The translations under genes and the position numbers were made by a program. From JANPJV01 sp031425695 (lineage in GTDB: Bacteria > Pseudomonadota > Gammaproteobacteria > Xanthomonadales > SZUA-5), in contig JANPJV010000300.1 in assembly GCA_031425695.1 (NCBI GenBank), positions 29,540 to 93,539 of the forward strand: 64,000 nucleotides of DNA. The letters are read 5' to 3'. Positions 39,190 through 46,778 of this stretch are shown here, in pieces. The stretch's first letter is position 1; every line of letters begins with the position of its first letter. Under the pieces are notes generated by a model. The model saw only the letters and a list, made by a program, of their open reading frames with translations, did no database searches and was not told the origin of the DNA.

Positions 39190-39402
39190 ATGACCAGCAA
39201 CGTCGATTTTCATCTGCAGCAACTGCACCTTTTGGTAGGCGGCACCATCACCGCCTTGGCCCGAACGGGCCCCGGCGAAGACGCCTTCGGCGAGGAGTTC
39301 TTCGGGCTGGTCGTCACGCTGCCGAACGGCCAGCGACGGACGCTGATTCTGCTGTCCGATGCCGAGGGCAACGCGCCGGGGAGTTTCGAGATCGTCGATT
39401 GA
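39190..39402 (+). CDS. Hypothetical small phage protein (70 aa)
   Basis: It begins TSNVDFHLQQLHLLVGGTIT and contains GLVVTLPNGQRRTLILLSDA and a C-terminal GSFEIVD, a compact alpha-beta-beta pattern. It has no promoter-like repeat of its own and lies 11 bases after the preceding gene. Family unknown. Confidence 0.6.
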   Translation: MTSNVDFHLQQLHLLVGGTITALARTGPGEDAFGEEFFGLVVTLPNGQRRTLILLSDAEGNAPGSFEIVD

Positions 39403-39438
39403 ACGAGCTCGAATTTGCTCGAAGATTCTCCGGCAGAA

Positions 39439-39471
39439 CGCTTGGCTTTGGTGTCGAACAGCGCGTTCATG
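39439..39471 (+). repeat. 33-bp promoter-like repeat, copy 4
   Basis: CGCTTGGCTTT, six variable bases, then GAACAGCGCGTTCATG. It ends 36 bases before the ATG at 39508, which has AAGGAG seven bases upstream. Its left half and spacer resemble copy 5 at 53815-53847 most closely. Confidence 0.75.
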
Positions 39472-39507
39472 GGCTCGTCGCCACCCACCAACGCCAAGGA
39501 GTCGATC

Positions 39508-39876
39508 ATGACCAAAACGACCAACGAGATCCCCGCCACCCGCAACGAGGGCTGGGGCTTTTACGGCACGATGAACGAGCACGCCGAGGCCGCATGGCCA
39601 CTGGCCATGACCGCCGTCGCCAACGCCACGGGAGAATCCCTCGACACCGTGCGCGTGTTCCTCGACAGCCGATTTGGCCGCCACTACGCGGACAACGTCC
39701 TGGATGCCTTCGACGTCGGCCGCAGCCTGCCGGACGCCATCGACGCCGCCACCAGCAAATGGATGGCGTGGACGATTGGCGGCAGGACCAGCATGGATTA
39801 CGGCATCCCGCGTGGACTGCCTTACCTGACAGGCTTTGTGATCCACTGCGAAATTTGCGATGAAATGGCCGCCTGA
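39508..39876 (+). CDS. Hypothetical phage protein (122 aa)
   Basis: It begins MTKTTNEIPATRNEGWGFYG and contains AWPLAMTAVANATGESLDTV and RHYADNVLDAFDVGRSLPDA. It is mainly helical, with CEICDEMAA at the end. Start chosen from the AAGGAG at 39496-39501; the open frame extends further upstream through the repeat. Proteins with this EGWGFYGTM opening are found on phages and conjugative elements; function is not known. The stop codon overlaps the next start (TGATG). Confidence 0.65.
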   Translation: MTKTTNEIPATRNEGWGFYGTMNEHAEAAWPLAMTAVANATGESLDTVRVFLDSRFGRHYADNVLDAFDVGRSLPDAIDAATSKWMAWTIGGRTSMDYGIPRGLPYLTGFVIHCEICDEMAA

Positions 39877-40100
39877 TGAATACGCCCGCCACCGAACGGG
39901 AGCAGGCGCTGCGGTGGCTGATGGCCAACCGGCGTCCGGACGTCTCCATCGAACAGGCCGTGCGCTTGATGTGCGCGGCGCTGCCCCGCGATCTCACCAC
40001 GATGCAACTACTGCGACGCATCGCGGAGGAGGAGGTCGCCAAAGAGCCTTCGCACCGATTCAGCTGGCGCATGCATCCTGGTCTGCCGCCGCGCGGATAG
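39876..40100 (+). CDS. Hypothetical small phage protein (74 aa)
   Basis: It begins NTPATEREQALRWLMANRRP and is helical, with EQAVRLMCAALPRDLTTMQL. The ATG overlaps the previous stop (TGATG), so it is translationally coupled. Its 3' end overlaps the end of the oppositely oriented methyltransferase gene by 41 bases. Family unknown. Confidence 0.6.
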   Translation: MNTPATEREQALRWLMANRRPDVSIEQAVRLMCAALPRDLTTMQLLRRIAEEEVAKEPSHRFSWRMHPGLPPRG

Positions 40101-41301
40101 CCTTCTTGCCGGTGAAGTCCTCCCAACGCCGCACGATCACGTCGGCGTATTTCGGATCCAACTCCATCACACGCGCCACGCGCCCGGACTTCTCCGCGGC
40201 GATCAGCGTGGTGCCTGAGCCGCCGAACGGATCGAGCACCACATCGCCCGGGCGGCTGGAGTTGCGCAGCGCGCGCTCGACCAGCTCGACGGGCTTCATG
40301 GTGGGATGCAGATCGTTCTTTTGCGGCTTCTTGATCTGCCAGACATCGCTCTGGTCGCGGTCGCCGCACCAATGGCGCTGCGCGCCCTCGGGCCACCCGT
40401 ACAGGATCGGCTCGTACTGGCGCTGGTAGTCGGCGCGGCCCAGCGTGAACGTGTGCTTGGCCCAGATGATGAAGGTCGACCACTTGCCGCCTGCGGCGCG
40501 GAATGCGGCCTGCAGCACGTCGAGTTCGCTTGAAGACATGGCGACGTAGATGCCGCCGCGACAGTGGGCCAGGATCGGCGTCAGCGCCGCCAGCAGGAAA
40601 TCGTAGAAGCCGTCGCCGAGGTTGTCGTTGAGGATCGCGCGGTCCTTGCCACGCAGCTTGTCCTTGGCGCTGTTGGCGTAGTTCACGTTGTAGGGCGGGT
40701 CGGTAAACACCATGTCCACCGCCTCGCCATCGAGCAGCGCGTCGTAGCTCGCCGTCACGGTCGCATCGCCGCAGAGTAGCCGGTGTGGGCCCAGTTGCCA
40801 GACGTCGCCGAGGCGCGATACCGGCGTCTCGCCGACCTCGGGCACCGCATCCTCGTCGGTCTCGCCATCGTTGACCGGCTCGTCGCCCGCCATCAACTCG
40901 GCCAGCGCATCGGCGTCAAAGCCGGTCAGGTCAAGATCGAAGCCTTCGCCCTGCAGATCGGCCAACTCCACGCGGAGCATGGCTTCATCCCACTCGGCGT
41001 TCTCTGCGATGCGGTTGTCTGCGATGACCAGGGCGCGACGTTGGGTCGCCGTGAGGTGGTCGAGAACGACCACCGGCACCGACGCCAGGCCAAGTTTCTG
41101 CGCGGCGGCCAGTCGCCCGTGGCCGGCGACAATCACACCATCGCTGCCGGCAAGAATTGGATTTGTAAAGCCGAATTCCGCGATGCTTGCGGCGATCTGC
41201 GCGACCTGAGCGTCCGAATGGGTGCGTGCGTTGCGGGCGTACGGGATCAGTTTGTCGGTGGGCCACGGCGCGATCTTGTCGGCCAGCCACGACACGCTCA
41301 C
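40060..41301 (-). CDS. DNA methyltransferase with N-terminal ParB-like domain (beta-class order, DPPY)
   Basis: In this 413-residue protein, residues 1-75 are a ParB/Srx-type domain (LIPYARNARTHSDAQVAQIA, then GVIVAGHGRLAAAQKLGL). The methyltransferase domain has motif IV DPPYNVNY near residue 200. The SAM-binding motif I (DPFGGSGTT) comes after it, near 357, which is the beta-class order. NDLHPTMKPVELVERALR is typical of these enzymes. It would methylate adenine or N4-cytosine. The stop overlaps a convergent gene; the start overlaps the stop of a second ParB methyltransferase (ATGA). Confidence 0.9.
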   Translation of the reverse strand: MSVSWLADKIAPWPTDKLIPYARNARTHSDAQVAQIAASIAEFGFTNPILAGSDGVIVAGHGRLAAAQKLGLASVPVVVLDHLTATQRRALVIADNRIAENAEWDEAMLRVELADLQGEGFDLDLTGFDADALAELMAGDEPVNDGETDEDAVPEVGETPVSRLGDVWQLGPHRLLCGDATVTASYDALLDGEAVDMVFTDPPYNVNYANSAKDKLRGKDRAILNDNLGDGFYDFLLAALTPILAHCRGGIYVAMSSSELDVLQAAFRAAGGKWSTFIIWAKHTFTLGRADYQRQYEPILYGWPEGAQRHWCGDRDQSDVWQIKKPQKNDLHPTMKPVELVERALRNSSRPGDVVLDPFGGSGTTLIAAEKSGRVARVMELDPKYADVIVRRWEDFTGKKAIRAAADQDACAS

Positions 41302-42701
41302 GGCGACTCCGGCGCGGCGCGCGCGGTGGCGACAGCAGCAAAGGGTTGTCCGGTGGCTGCGAGGCGCACCGGCTCGTTTGGAAAGTTCTGCTGGAACCGG
41401 CGAATGGCCACGTCGACATACTCGGGCGCGATCTCCACAGCGCGCGCCACACGTCCGGTACGCTGCGCTGCGAGGATCGTCGTGCCGGAGCCGCTGAACG
41501 GCTCGAACACGATCTCGCCCTCAGCTGAGTAGGTCTCGATGACGAACTGGGGCAGCGCCACCGGAAACACCGCAGGATGGTCGATGCCTTCGCCGATCTT
41601 GCCCTTGTGGCGCATGACCCGGATCACCGAGTCGGGAATGCGATGGTCCTGCGTCGGTTGGCCAGCATGGGTCCAACCACCGACATCGCCGTCCCTGCCG
41701 CGCAGGGCAGTCGACGAGCCATCGGCGCGCAGGTGGGTGTCTTGCCCGGCGAATTTGCAGGGCACGGTCTTGTTCGGCTTGCGGGTGTCGCGGTTGAGAT
41801 GGAATACAAACTCGAAGCTCGGCGCAAGGCGGCCGGCCCAATCGCCCGGCATACCCGGGCCCTGGTCCCAGACGTACCAGGCGAAGCGGCGCCAGCCCTG
41901 CGTTCGCATCCATCCGAGCCAGGCATCCCAGTAGGGGATGAACTCGTTGTCGCGGTGGATCAGGCCGAGGTTCACCAGGACCTGACCGTTCTCGGCCATC
42001 GGCAGGTGCGCAAAGACGCCGCGCATCAGACCATCCCAGTCGGCAATGCCGCCCGAGGTGTAGTCGCGTTGGTTGCCATAGGGTGGCGAGGTGAAGCACA
42101 CGCCTGCGCGCTCGCCCTGCATCAGCGCGTCGATGACGCTGCGGTCCGCGGCGTCACCGCAGATCAGGCGGTGCGCGCCGAGCAACCAGACGTCGCCCGG
42201 GCGCGATACCGCGACGGTCGGTGCGTGGGGCACGTCGTCGGCAGCGTCGTCTTCCTGCGTATCTTCGTCGCCTTCCTCCGGATCGGCGGCATCCGTGTCA
42301 GCGAGCAGCGATTGCAGCTCGGCGTCTTCGAAGCCCGTAAGCGCGAGGTCGAATCCGGCCTCGGTGAGGTCGGCCAGTTCGAGCGCCAACATTTCCGCGT
42401 CCCAACCAGCGTCCAGCGCCAGGCGGTTGTCGGCAATGACGTAGGCGTGCTTTTGCGCCGGCGACAAGTGCGCCAGTTCGATCACCGGCACGTCGGCCAG
42501 TCCCAGCTTGCGTGCGGCCGCCAAACGTCCGTGGCCCGCGATGACACCCTGCACCGCATCCACCAGAATGGGCGTGGTCCAGCCGAACTCGGCGATGCTT
42601 GCCGCGATCTTGGCGATCTGCGCATCGCTGTGCGTGCGCGGATTGCGGGCGTAGGGGATCAGCGTCTCGACCTGGCGGTACTCGACGTGGAGCGAATTCA
42701 C
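41298..42701 (-). CDS. Second DNA methyltransferase with N-terminal ParB-like domain (SPPY)
   Basis: This 467-residue paralogue of the downstream gene has ParB-like residues 14-75 (LIPYARNPRTHSDAQIAKIA, GVIAGHGRLAAARKLGLADV) and an acidic linker. Motif IV is TSPPYGNQRDYTSG near 203 and motif I is EPFSGSGTT near 399. The SPPY form is commonest in N4-cytosine enzymes. I chose the GTG at 42701 because the ParB domain starts there and the upstream open frame crosses a terminator hairpin; a better start was not seen. Phage methyltransferases usually protect the genome from host restriction. Confidence 0.85.
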   Translation of the reverse strand: MNSLHVEYRQVETLIPYARNPRTHSDAQIAKIAASIAEFGWTTPILVDAVQGVIAGHGRLAAARKLGLADVPVIELAHLSPAQKHAYVIADNRLALDAGWDAEMLALELADLTEAGFDLALTGFEDAELQSLLADTDAADPEEGDEDTQEDDAADDVPHAPTVAVSRPGDVWLLGAHRLICGDAADRSVIDALMQGERAGVCFTSPPYGNQRDYTSGGIADWDGLMRGVFAHLPMAENGQVLVNLGLIHRDNEFIPYWDAWLGWMRTQGWRRFAWYVWDQGPGMPGDWAGRLAPSFEFVFHLNRDTRKPNKTVPCKFAGQDTHLRADGSSTALRGRDGDVGGWTHAGQPTQDHRIPDSVIRVMRHKGKIGEGIDHPAVFPVALPQFVIETYSAEGEIVFEPFSGSGTTILAAQRTGRVARAVEIAPEYVDVAIRRFQQNFPNEPVRLAATGQPFAAVATARAAPESP

Positions 42702-42723
42702 GCTGATGCGGGTCCTGAAAATG

Positions 42724-42752
42724 AAAAACCCGCCGACGAAAGCCGTGGCGGG
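42724..42752 (-). terminator. Rho-independent terminator, minus strand
   Basis: On the minus strand a CCCGCC/GGCGGG stem (42729-42734 and 42747-42752) with a 12-base loop is followed by five T residues (complement of 42724-42728). It lies between the DUF6362-like gene and the methyltransferase start, and would end early transcripts. Confidence 0.65.
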
Positions 42753-42775
42753 TGGAGTGGAATCGAAGGTGAGAG

Positions 42776-42821
42776 TGCGAACCGGGTGCGAACCTGCGAA
42801 CCGTGCGAACCTGAGTTCGCA
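42776..42821. repeat. Cluster of four TGCGAACC iterons and one inverted copy
   Basis: Four direct copies of TGCGAACC begin at 42776, 42787, 42795 and 42804. A reversed GTTCGCA is at 42815-42821. Spacings are 8-11 bp, so the sites lie on nearly one face of the helix. The cluster is between the terminator and the coding region upstream. It could be a binding array for a phage regulator or replication initiator. Confidence 0.6.
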
Positions 42822-43056
42822 ACCAGACGCTAGCGATGTATCGCGCTCGTCCCCCCCGTATGGAACTTTCCGCAGGAAGGACCCCTTTTCGCCCCGGCAG
42901 CGTGGCTTTTGCGCCACTGTGGCTTCATCGCCACTGCCACCGAGCATGGATGGAATCCTACGCCGGATCGCCGGAATTGTTGCGCGGCCTCATCGCCGCG
43001 CATGTCCCACCATGACCGCTATCGCGACGAGCGACGCGCTAAAACACGCCAAAACG
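42822..43056. other. Rest of the 355-base gap upstream of the methyltransferase pair
   Basis: The gap 42702-43056 holds the terminator and iteron cluster listed separately. In the remainder I see imperfect inverted GTGGC/GCCAC elements (about 42901-42943), and no ribosome binding site in front of a convincing frame. The minus-strand frame is open across it but without coding character. Confidence 0.4.
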
Positions 43057-43449
43057 CTACCGGATAGACACGGTGTTGAGTCTCGTGGCAACCGATCCAA
43101 GTGCCGCCTGCCAGCGCCGCCACGCGGTGCTGCGGTCGCAGGCGAAGCGGATCGTGATATCGCGCCAGCCGTAGCGCTTGGCGCGCATCCACACCAGATG
43201 GCGCTGCTCCTCGTCGAGCCACTGCACCCAATGCATCGTCTCCAGCATCCGGTCGATGGCGCCTGGCGACGGCGGGAAGGGGCGATAGACTTTCTCGTCG
43301 GCCGAGAAGGCTTCCCAAGCGTTGCGCGCGATCACCGGCCAGGTGCTGAAGTAGCCGGCCACACGCACGGGCGGCAGGCGACGGCTGGTACTGGCCGCTT
43401 CTTCGAAGCGTGCGGCCACCGCATCAATCGTCCAGGTCCGGTCAGCCAC
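43057..43449 (-). CDS. DUF6362-like phage protein
   Basis: This 130-residue protein begins ADRTWTIDAVAARFEEAAST and contains RVAGYFSTWPVIARNAWEAF, MLETMHWVQWLDEEQRHLVW, and a C-terminal helix-turn-helix-like WRDITIRFACDRSTAWRRWQ. This agrees with the DUF6362 family of phage early/late regulators as I recall it. The C-terminal HTH suggests DNA binding, possibly a role like a small late-gene regulator. It overlaps the next upstream gene by eight bases. Confidence 0.7.
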   Translation of the reverse strand: MADRTWTIDAVAARFEEAASTSRRLPPVRVAGYFSTWPVIARNAWEAFSADEKVYRPFPPSPGAIDRMLETMHWVQWLDEEQRHLVWMRAKRYGWRDITIRFACDRSTAWRRWQAALGSVATRLNTVSIR

Positions 43450-43645
43450 GGCGCGCGCCTCCGTACAGTCGTTCGCCGATGGCCTTCACGAACTCGCGCT
43501 CGAACAGATCCAGCCGCTCGTCGGCGACGTTGACCACGAGGATGTTTTGGTCGCGCCATCCGCGTTGCTTCATCGCATCGAGATCGGTCACCTCGGGTTG
43601 AATGCGAGCCAGAGGACAACGATAGGTCGGCATCGGAATCTTCAT
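43442..43645 (-). CDS. Hypothetical small phage protein (67 aa)
   Basis: It begins KIPMPTYRCPLARIQPEVTD and ends in a helix (ERLDLFEREFVKAIGERLY). Start chosen at the ATG two bases after the RuvC-like stop; a longer frame upstream would overlap that gene. The gene is packed between RuvC and the DUF6362-like gene. Family unknown. Confidence 0.6.
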   Translation of the reverse strand: MKIPMPTYRCPLARIQPEVTDLDAMKQRGWRDQNILVVNVADERLDLFEREFVKAIGERLYGGARRG

Positions 43646-43646
43646 C

Positions 43647-44123
43647 TCAGACCTCCTGAACCAGACGGTGGTGGGCAAGGGCCCAGCGCAGCAGCGCCAG
43701 CGCGTCGGCTTCGTTGTCATCGGTGGGCGCATGGCCGAGTGCGCGCATCGCGCTCAACACGTCGTCCTTGGATGCGTTGCCTTTGCCGCTGGCGTGCTTC
43801 TTGATCGTGCCGACCGGCACGCCCTGGTAGGGAATCTGGTGGTGCTCGCACCACGCGGTGAGCGTGGCAAGGAAGCCGCCGTAGGCGTGTGCCGCGTCGG
43901 TCGAGACATGCCGGCGCACTTCCTCGAAGTACAGCGCATGGATACCGCCGGTCATGTCCTTGAGTTCCGCGAGCCAGCGCTTGAAGCGCAGGAAGCGCAT
44001 CCCGCCGCCCTCGAAGCGCTGCGGTCGGAAGCCCGCGCTGCCGCTGGTGATCGCGCCGTCGCTGCCGCGCAGCGCCCAGCCGGTGGTGGTGCCCAAATCG
44101 AGGGCGAGAATCGTCGTAGTCAT
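43647..44123 (-). CDS. RuvC-like Holliday junction resolvase
   Basis: This 158-residue protein has an RNase H-fold RuvC pattern. The first acidic site is ILALDLGTTTGWAL. The second is ALYFEEVRRHVSTDAAHAYG. The C-terminal pair is in SKDDVLSAMRALGHAPTDDN with EADALALLRWA. Length agrees with phage RuvC proteins. It lies downstream of the primase-helicase in the replication module and would resolve recombination or packaging intermediates. A frame-extended ATG at 44261 would add 46 residues, but the family normally begins at this Met. Confidence 0.85.
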   Translation of the reverse strand: MTTTILALDLGTTTGWALRGSDGAITSGSAGFRPQRFEGGGMRFLRFKRWLAELKDMTGGIHALYFEEVRRHVSTDAAHAYGGFLATLTAWCEHHQIPYQGVPVGTIKKHASGKGNASKDDVLSAMRALGHAPTDDNEADALALLRWALAHHRLVQEV

Positions 44124-44266
44124 GGGTGCAGTCCTCAAATGGCTTTCGGACTGACGCATCGGACGGATCACATCGAAACACCCCATGAGGTGCGCGCACG
44201 TCTCGCGCGCGTAGGAGTTACGACGTAGTCCGTCACATCCGTCAGGCGTGTCTGTCGGCATGGCGG

Positions 44267-46549
44267 TCAGTTGTCGCCGTAGGGGGTGTAAGCGGGCGTG
44301 GGCGGACTCTTGAGGCCGATGCCGCGGAAGCCGCGCAGGCCCACCGTGTTGCGCCACTTCTCGACGCCACGGGTGATGAGCAGGTCGGAGAACCGCTTCT
44401 GCGATCCGATGAACTCGCCTGCGGCGTCGGCCCACTGCTTCCAGTCGGTGAACAGCTCGGCGGTCAGCGACTTGGCGTTGGCCTCGCGCACGCAGCGCTC
44501 GTCGAGCCAGCGGCCCAACGCATCCTCGGCCTCGAAATACTCCTCGGTGGCCTCGAGCACCTGCTGCGGCGGATCGAGCCGACCCAGGCGCTGCCAGTCG
44601 AGGCAGCCCTGCACGGCCCACGCGAGGATGCCGTCGCGTTCAGCCAGCAGCTTCTGCTGAAGGTGTTTGTCGCGGCGCTCGGGCGGCACGGTGATCGTGA
44701 ACGGGATCAGGTGCAGGCGCCGCTTCATCGCTTCGTCGATGTTGCGGATGGCGGGCTTGTGGTTGCCGGCCACGACGAGCTTGAATTGCGGGAAGAACTC
44801 GAAGAAGTCCTGACGCATAAAGCGCGCGGAGATCTTGTCGCCGCCAGTGAGATTCTTGACCTTGGACTCGGCCCAGCGTCGACCTTGCTCGGTTTCAATG
44901 GCTGCCACGAAGCGCGCGCCGCGCAGGCCCGCCATATCGGTCGGATGGCGGTCGGTGCGCGTCTCCATGAAGGTGTCCATCGGCGCATTCGCCGCGTAGT
45001 CGCCGTGGATCGTGGCGAGCGTGTTCACGAACACCGACTTGCCGTTGGCGCCGGTGCCGTAGAGGAAGAACAGCGCGTGCTCCTGAGTCGATCCGGTCAG
45101 CGTGTAGCCGGCCATGCGTTGCAGATACGCCTGCAGATCGGCGTCGCCACCGGTGACCTCGGTGAGGAACTGCCGCCAGGTGGCGCAGTCGCCCGCCGGG
45201 GTCGCCGTGGTGATCTTGGTCATGCGGTCGGCGCGGTCGTGGGGGCGCTTCCTGCCGGTCCGGAGATCGACCACGCCCCCCGGCGTGTTGAGCAGCCAAG
45301 GGTCGGCATCCCATTCGTCGGTTGTGGCGGCGTGCCGGCGATCGGCGCGCGCAAGTCGTTCGACGCCGCCGACGGTGCCGGCGGTGGCGAGTTTGGCGGC
45401 GATCTTTGGGTTGTCGGCGTGGACGGCTGCGTGGCGGCAGACGCTGCGGGTCAGGTCGGTCGCCGCCAATGTGTCCTCGGTGCGCCAGCGGTGACCGTCC
45501 CATACCAGCCAACGCCCCCACGCCGCCACATAGCGCCAATCGCGGTGGTAGCGTCGGGTAAAGGACAGCGCCAGCGCATCCTCAGTGCCCCAGACCGACT
45601 CGTCGCTGCTGACCACAGACTCTGGCTCGTCGTCGACGTTGTGGATCTGCAGACGCGGGCCGCGGGTGAGGAAAGCCGCGACGTCGAAGCCTTCGGTAAA
45701 GGCGTCTGCTGCATCCCAGCCCTCTGCTGCTTCCTCAGGTGGATACAAGAGGTGGCAGCTCTTCGCGCCAGCGGAGAGGATGGCCTGGGCCGCGTGCGTC
45801 GCGTACTCCCAACCCGGCTTGTCGCGGTCAGGCCAGATCAGCACCGCTTTGCCCGCCAGCGGCGACCAGTCCGTTTTCTCGACAGGCGCATTCGCACCGT
45901 GCATTGCCGTGGTGGCGCAAACGCCCCTGTCGATCAGCGCCTGCGCACACTTCTCGCCTTCAACCAGGACCACTTGTGTGGCGCCGGTCATGCCCGGCTG
46001 GTTGTAGAGCGGACGCGGGTCGGGCGGTGTCATCTTGCGACGACGCGCGTCCCAGGGACGGAACTCCTTCTTGCCGCCAAGCGGGTCGTAGCGGTAGACG
46101 ACCGCGATCAGCTTGCCGTTTGCATCGAGGTAGTTCCACTTGGCGGTCGCCGGCCCCAACTCATCGACCGGTGCATCCTTGCGCGACGTTCTTCGTTGCA
46201 TCGGAGGAACGCGCCCGGCGAGGTCGGCAGCCGCGTCGAGTACTCGCGGGAAATCTGCCAGCGCGTCGATGCCGCGCGCGGCGGCGATCAGGTCGAAGAT
46301 GTCGCCACCGTCGCCGGCGGCGCGATCCGTCCACAGTCCGATCTTTTCGCCGGTGAGCACGACTTCGAGGCTGTCGCCGGGGCTGCCCAGCACGTCGCCA
46401 ATGAGGAAAATCCCCTTCCTTTTTCTGCCTGCTGGGAATAGCTCAGACAGAACGCTCTCGATCCGTGCGATCAGAGCCGCGCGGACCTCATCGCGTTGCG
46501 TGCCGCGCTCATGCGCAGCGGGTGTGGGGCTGTCGTTGAAATCAAGCAT
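44267..46549 (-). CDS. Phage primase-helicase (TOPRIM plus D5-type SF3 helicase)
   Basis: This 760-residue protein has an N-terminal half with a TOPRIM domain (VVLVEGEKCAQALIDRG, AVLIWPDRDKPGWEYATHA). The C-terminal half is a P4/D5-like superfamily 3 helicase. It has Walker A LYGTGANGKSVFVNTL near residue 498, B motif RFVAAIETEQGRRW, and motif C KLVVAGNHKPAIRNIDEAM with the arginine finger MKRRLHLIPF. No N-terminal CHC2 zinc finger is apparent. It overlaps the small HTH gene before it by eight bases. It should start replication of the phage genome. Confidence 0.93.
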   Translation of the reverse strand: MLDFNDSPTPAAHERGTQRDEVRAALIARIESVLSELFPAGRKRKGIFLIGDVLGSPGDSLEVVLTGEKIGLWTDRAAGDGGDIFDLIAAARGIDALADFPRVLDAAADLAGRVPPMQRRTSRKDAPVDELGPATAKWNYLDANGKLIAVVYRYDPLGGKKEFRPWDARRRKMTPPDPRPLYNQPGMTGATQVVLVEGEKCAQALIDRGVCATTAMHGANAPVEKTDWSPLAGKAVLIWPDRDKPGWEYATHAAQAILSAGAKSCHLLYPPEEAAEGWDAADAFTEGFDVAAFLTRGPRLQIHNVDDEPESVVSSDESVWGTEDALALSFTRRYHRDWRYVAAWGRWLVWDGHRWRTEDTLAATDLTRSVCRHAAVHADNPKIAAKLATAGTVGGVERLARADRRHAATTDEWDADPWLLNTPGGVVDLRTGRKRPHDRADRMTKITTATPAGDCATWRQFLTEVTGGDADLQAYLQRMAGYTLTGSTQEHALFFLYGTGANGKSVFVNTLATIHGDYAANAPMDTFMETRTDRHPTDMAGLRGARFVAAIETEQGRRWAESKVKNLTGGDKISARFMRQDFFEFFPQFKLVVAGNHKPAIRNIDEAMKRRLHLIPFTITVPPERRDKHLQQKLLAERDGILAWAVQGCLDWQRLGRLDPPQQVLEATEEYFEAEDALGRWLDERCVREANAKSLTAELFTDWKQWADAAGEFIGSQKRFSDLLITRGVEKWRNTVGLRGFRGIGLKSPPTPAYTPYGDN

Positions 46550-46778
46550 CGACGGACTCCTGGGATCGCGAGTCGTCCGGCTGCTGGGCGTGCATCCACG
46601 CCATAAGCTCGTCGAGCTTGAAGCGCACGAGCTTGCCGACCCGGTAGTGCGGAATCCCCCGGCGCTTGCGTTGCTGCTTTTGCACGAGCCAATGCAGCGG
46701 CAAATTGAGGCTCATGGCGGCGTTGCGTGCATCGACCAGCTTTTCGCCGAGCACGTGACTGACAGATCGCGACATCAT
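46542..46778 (-). CDS. Small MerR/excisionase-like DNA-binding protein
   Basis: This 78-residue protein with helix-turn-helix features has LVDARNAAMSLNLPLHWLVQ, then GIPHYRVGKLVRFKLDELMA with WMHAQQPDD, the HTH_17 pattern of excisionases. Two consecutive ATG codons (46778 and 46775) lie on the stop of the upstream nuclease gene. Placement directly before the primase suggests a replication or regulatory role rather than excision, because a second such gene exists at 51018. Confidence 0.75.
   Translation of the reverse strand: MMSRSVSHVLGEKLVDARNAAMSLNLPLHWLVQKQQRKRRGIPHYRVGKLVRFKLDELMAWMHAQQPDDSRSQESVDA

Noticed and set aside
37748..39471. Repeats considered as a CRISPR array
   Set aside because: Copies are 375-685 bp apart with genes in between, only four in the region, and no cas genes apart from a phage-type Cas4-like nuclease.
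41577..42833. Plus-strand open frame of 418 codons opposite the second methyltransferase
   Set aside because: Antisense to clear ParB and methyltransferase motifs; it also runs through the terminator and iterons.
42702..42947. Extension of the second methyltransferase upstream to an ATG at 42947
   Set aside because: It would read through a rho-independent terminator and the iteron array, and adds sequence unlike the ParB family start.
44663..46441. Plus-strand open frame of 592 codons opposite the primase-helicase
   Set aside because: Antisense of a gene with TOPRIM and SF3 motifs; no motif of its own.
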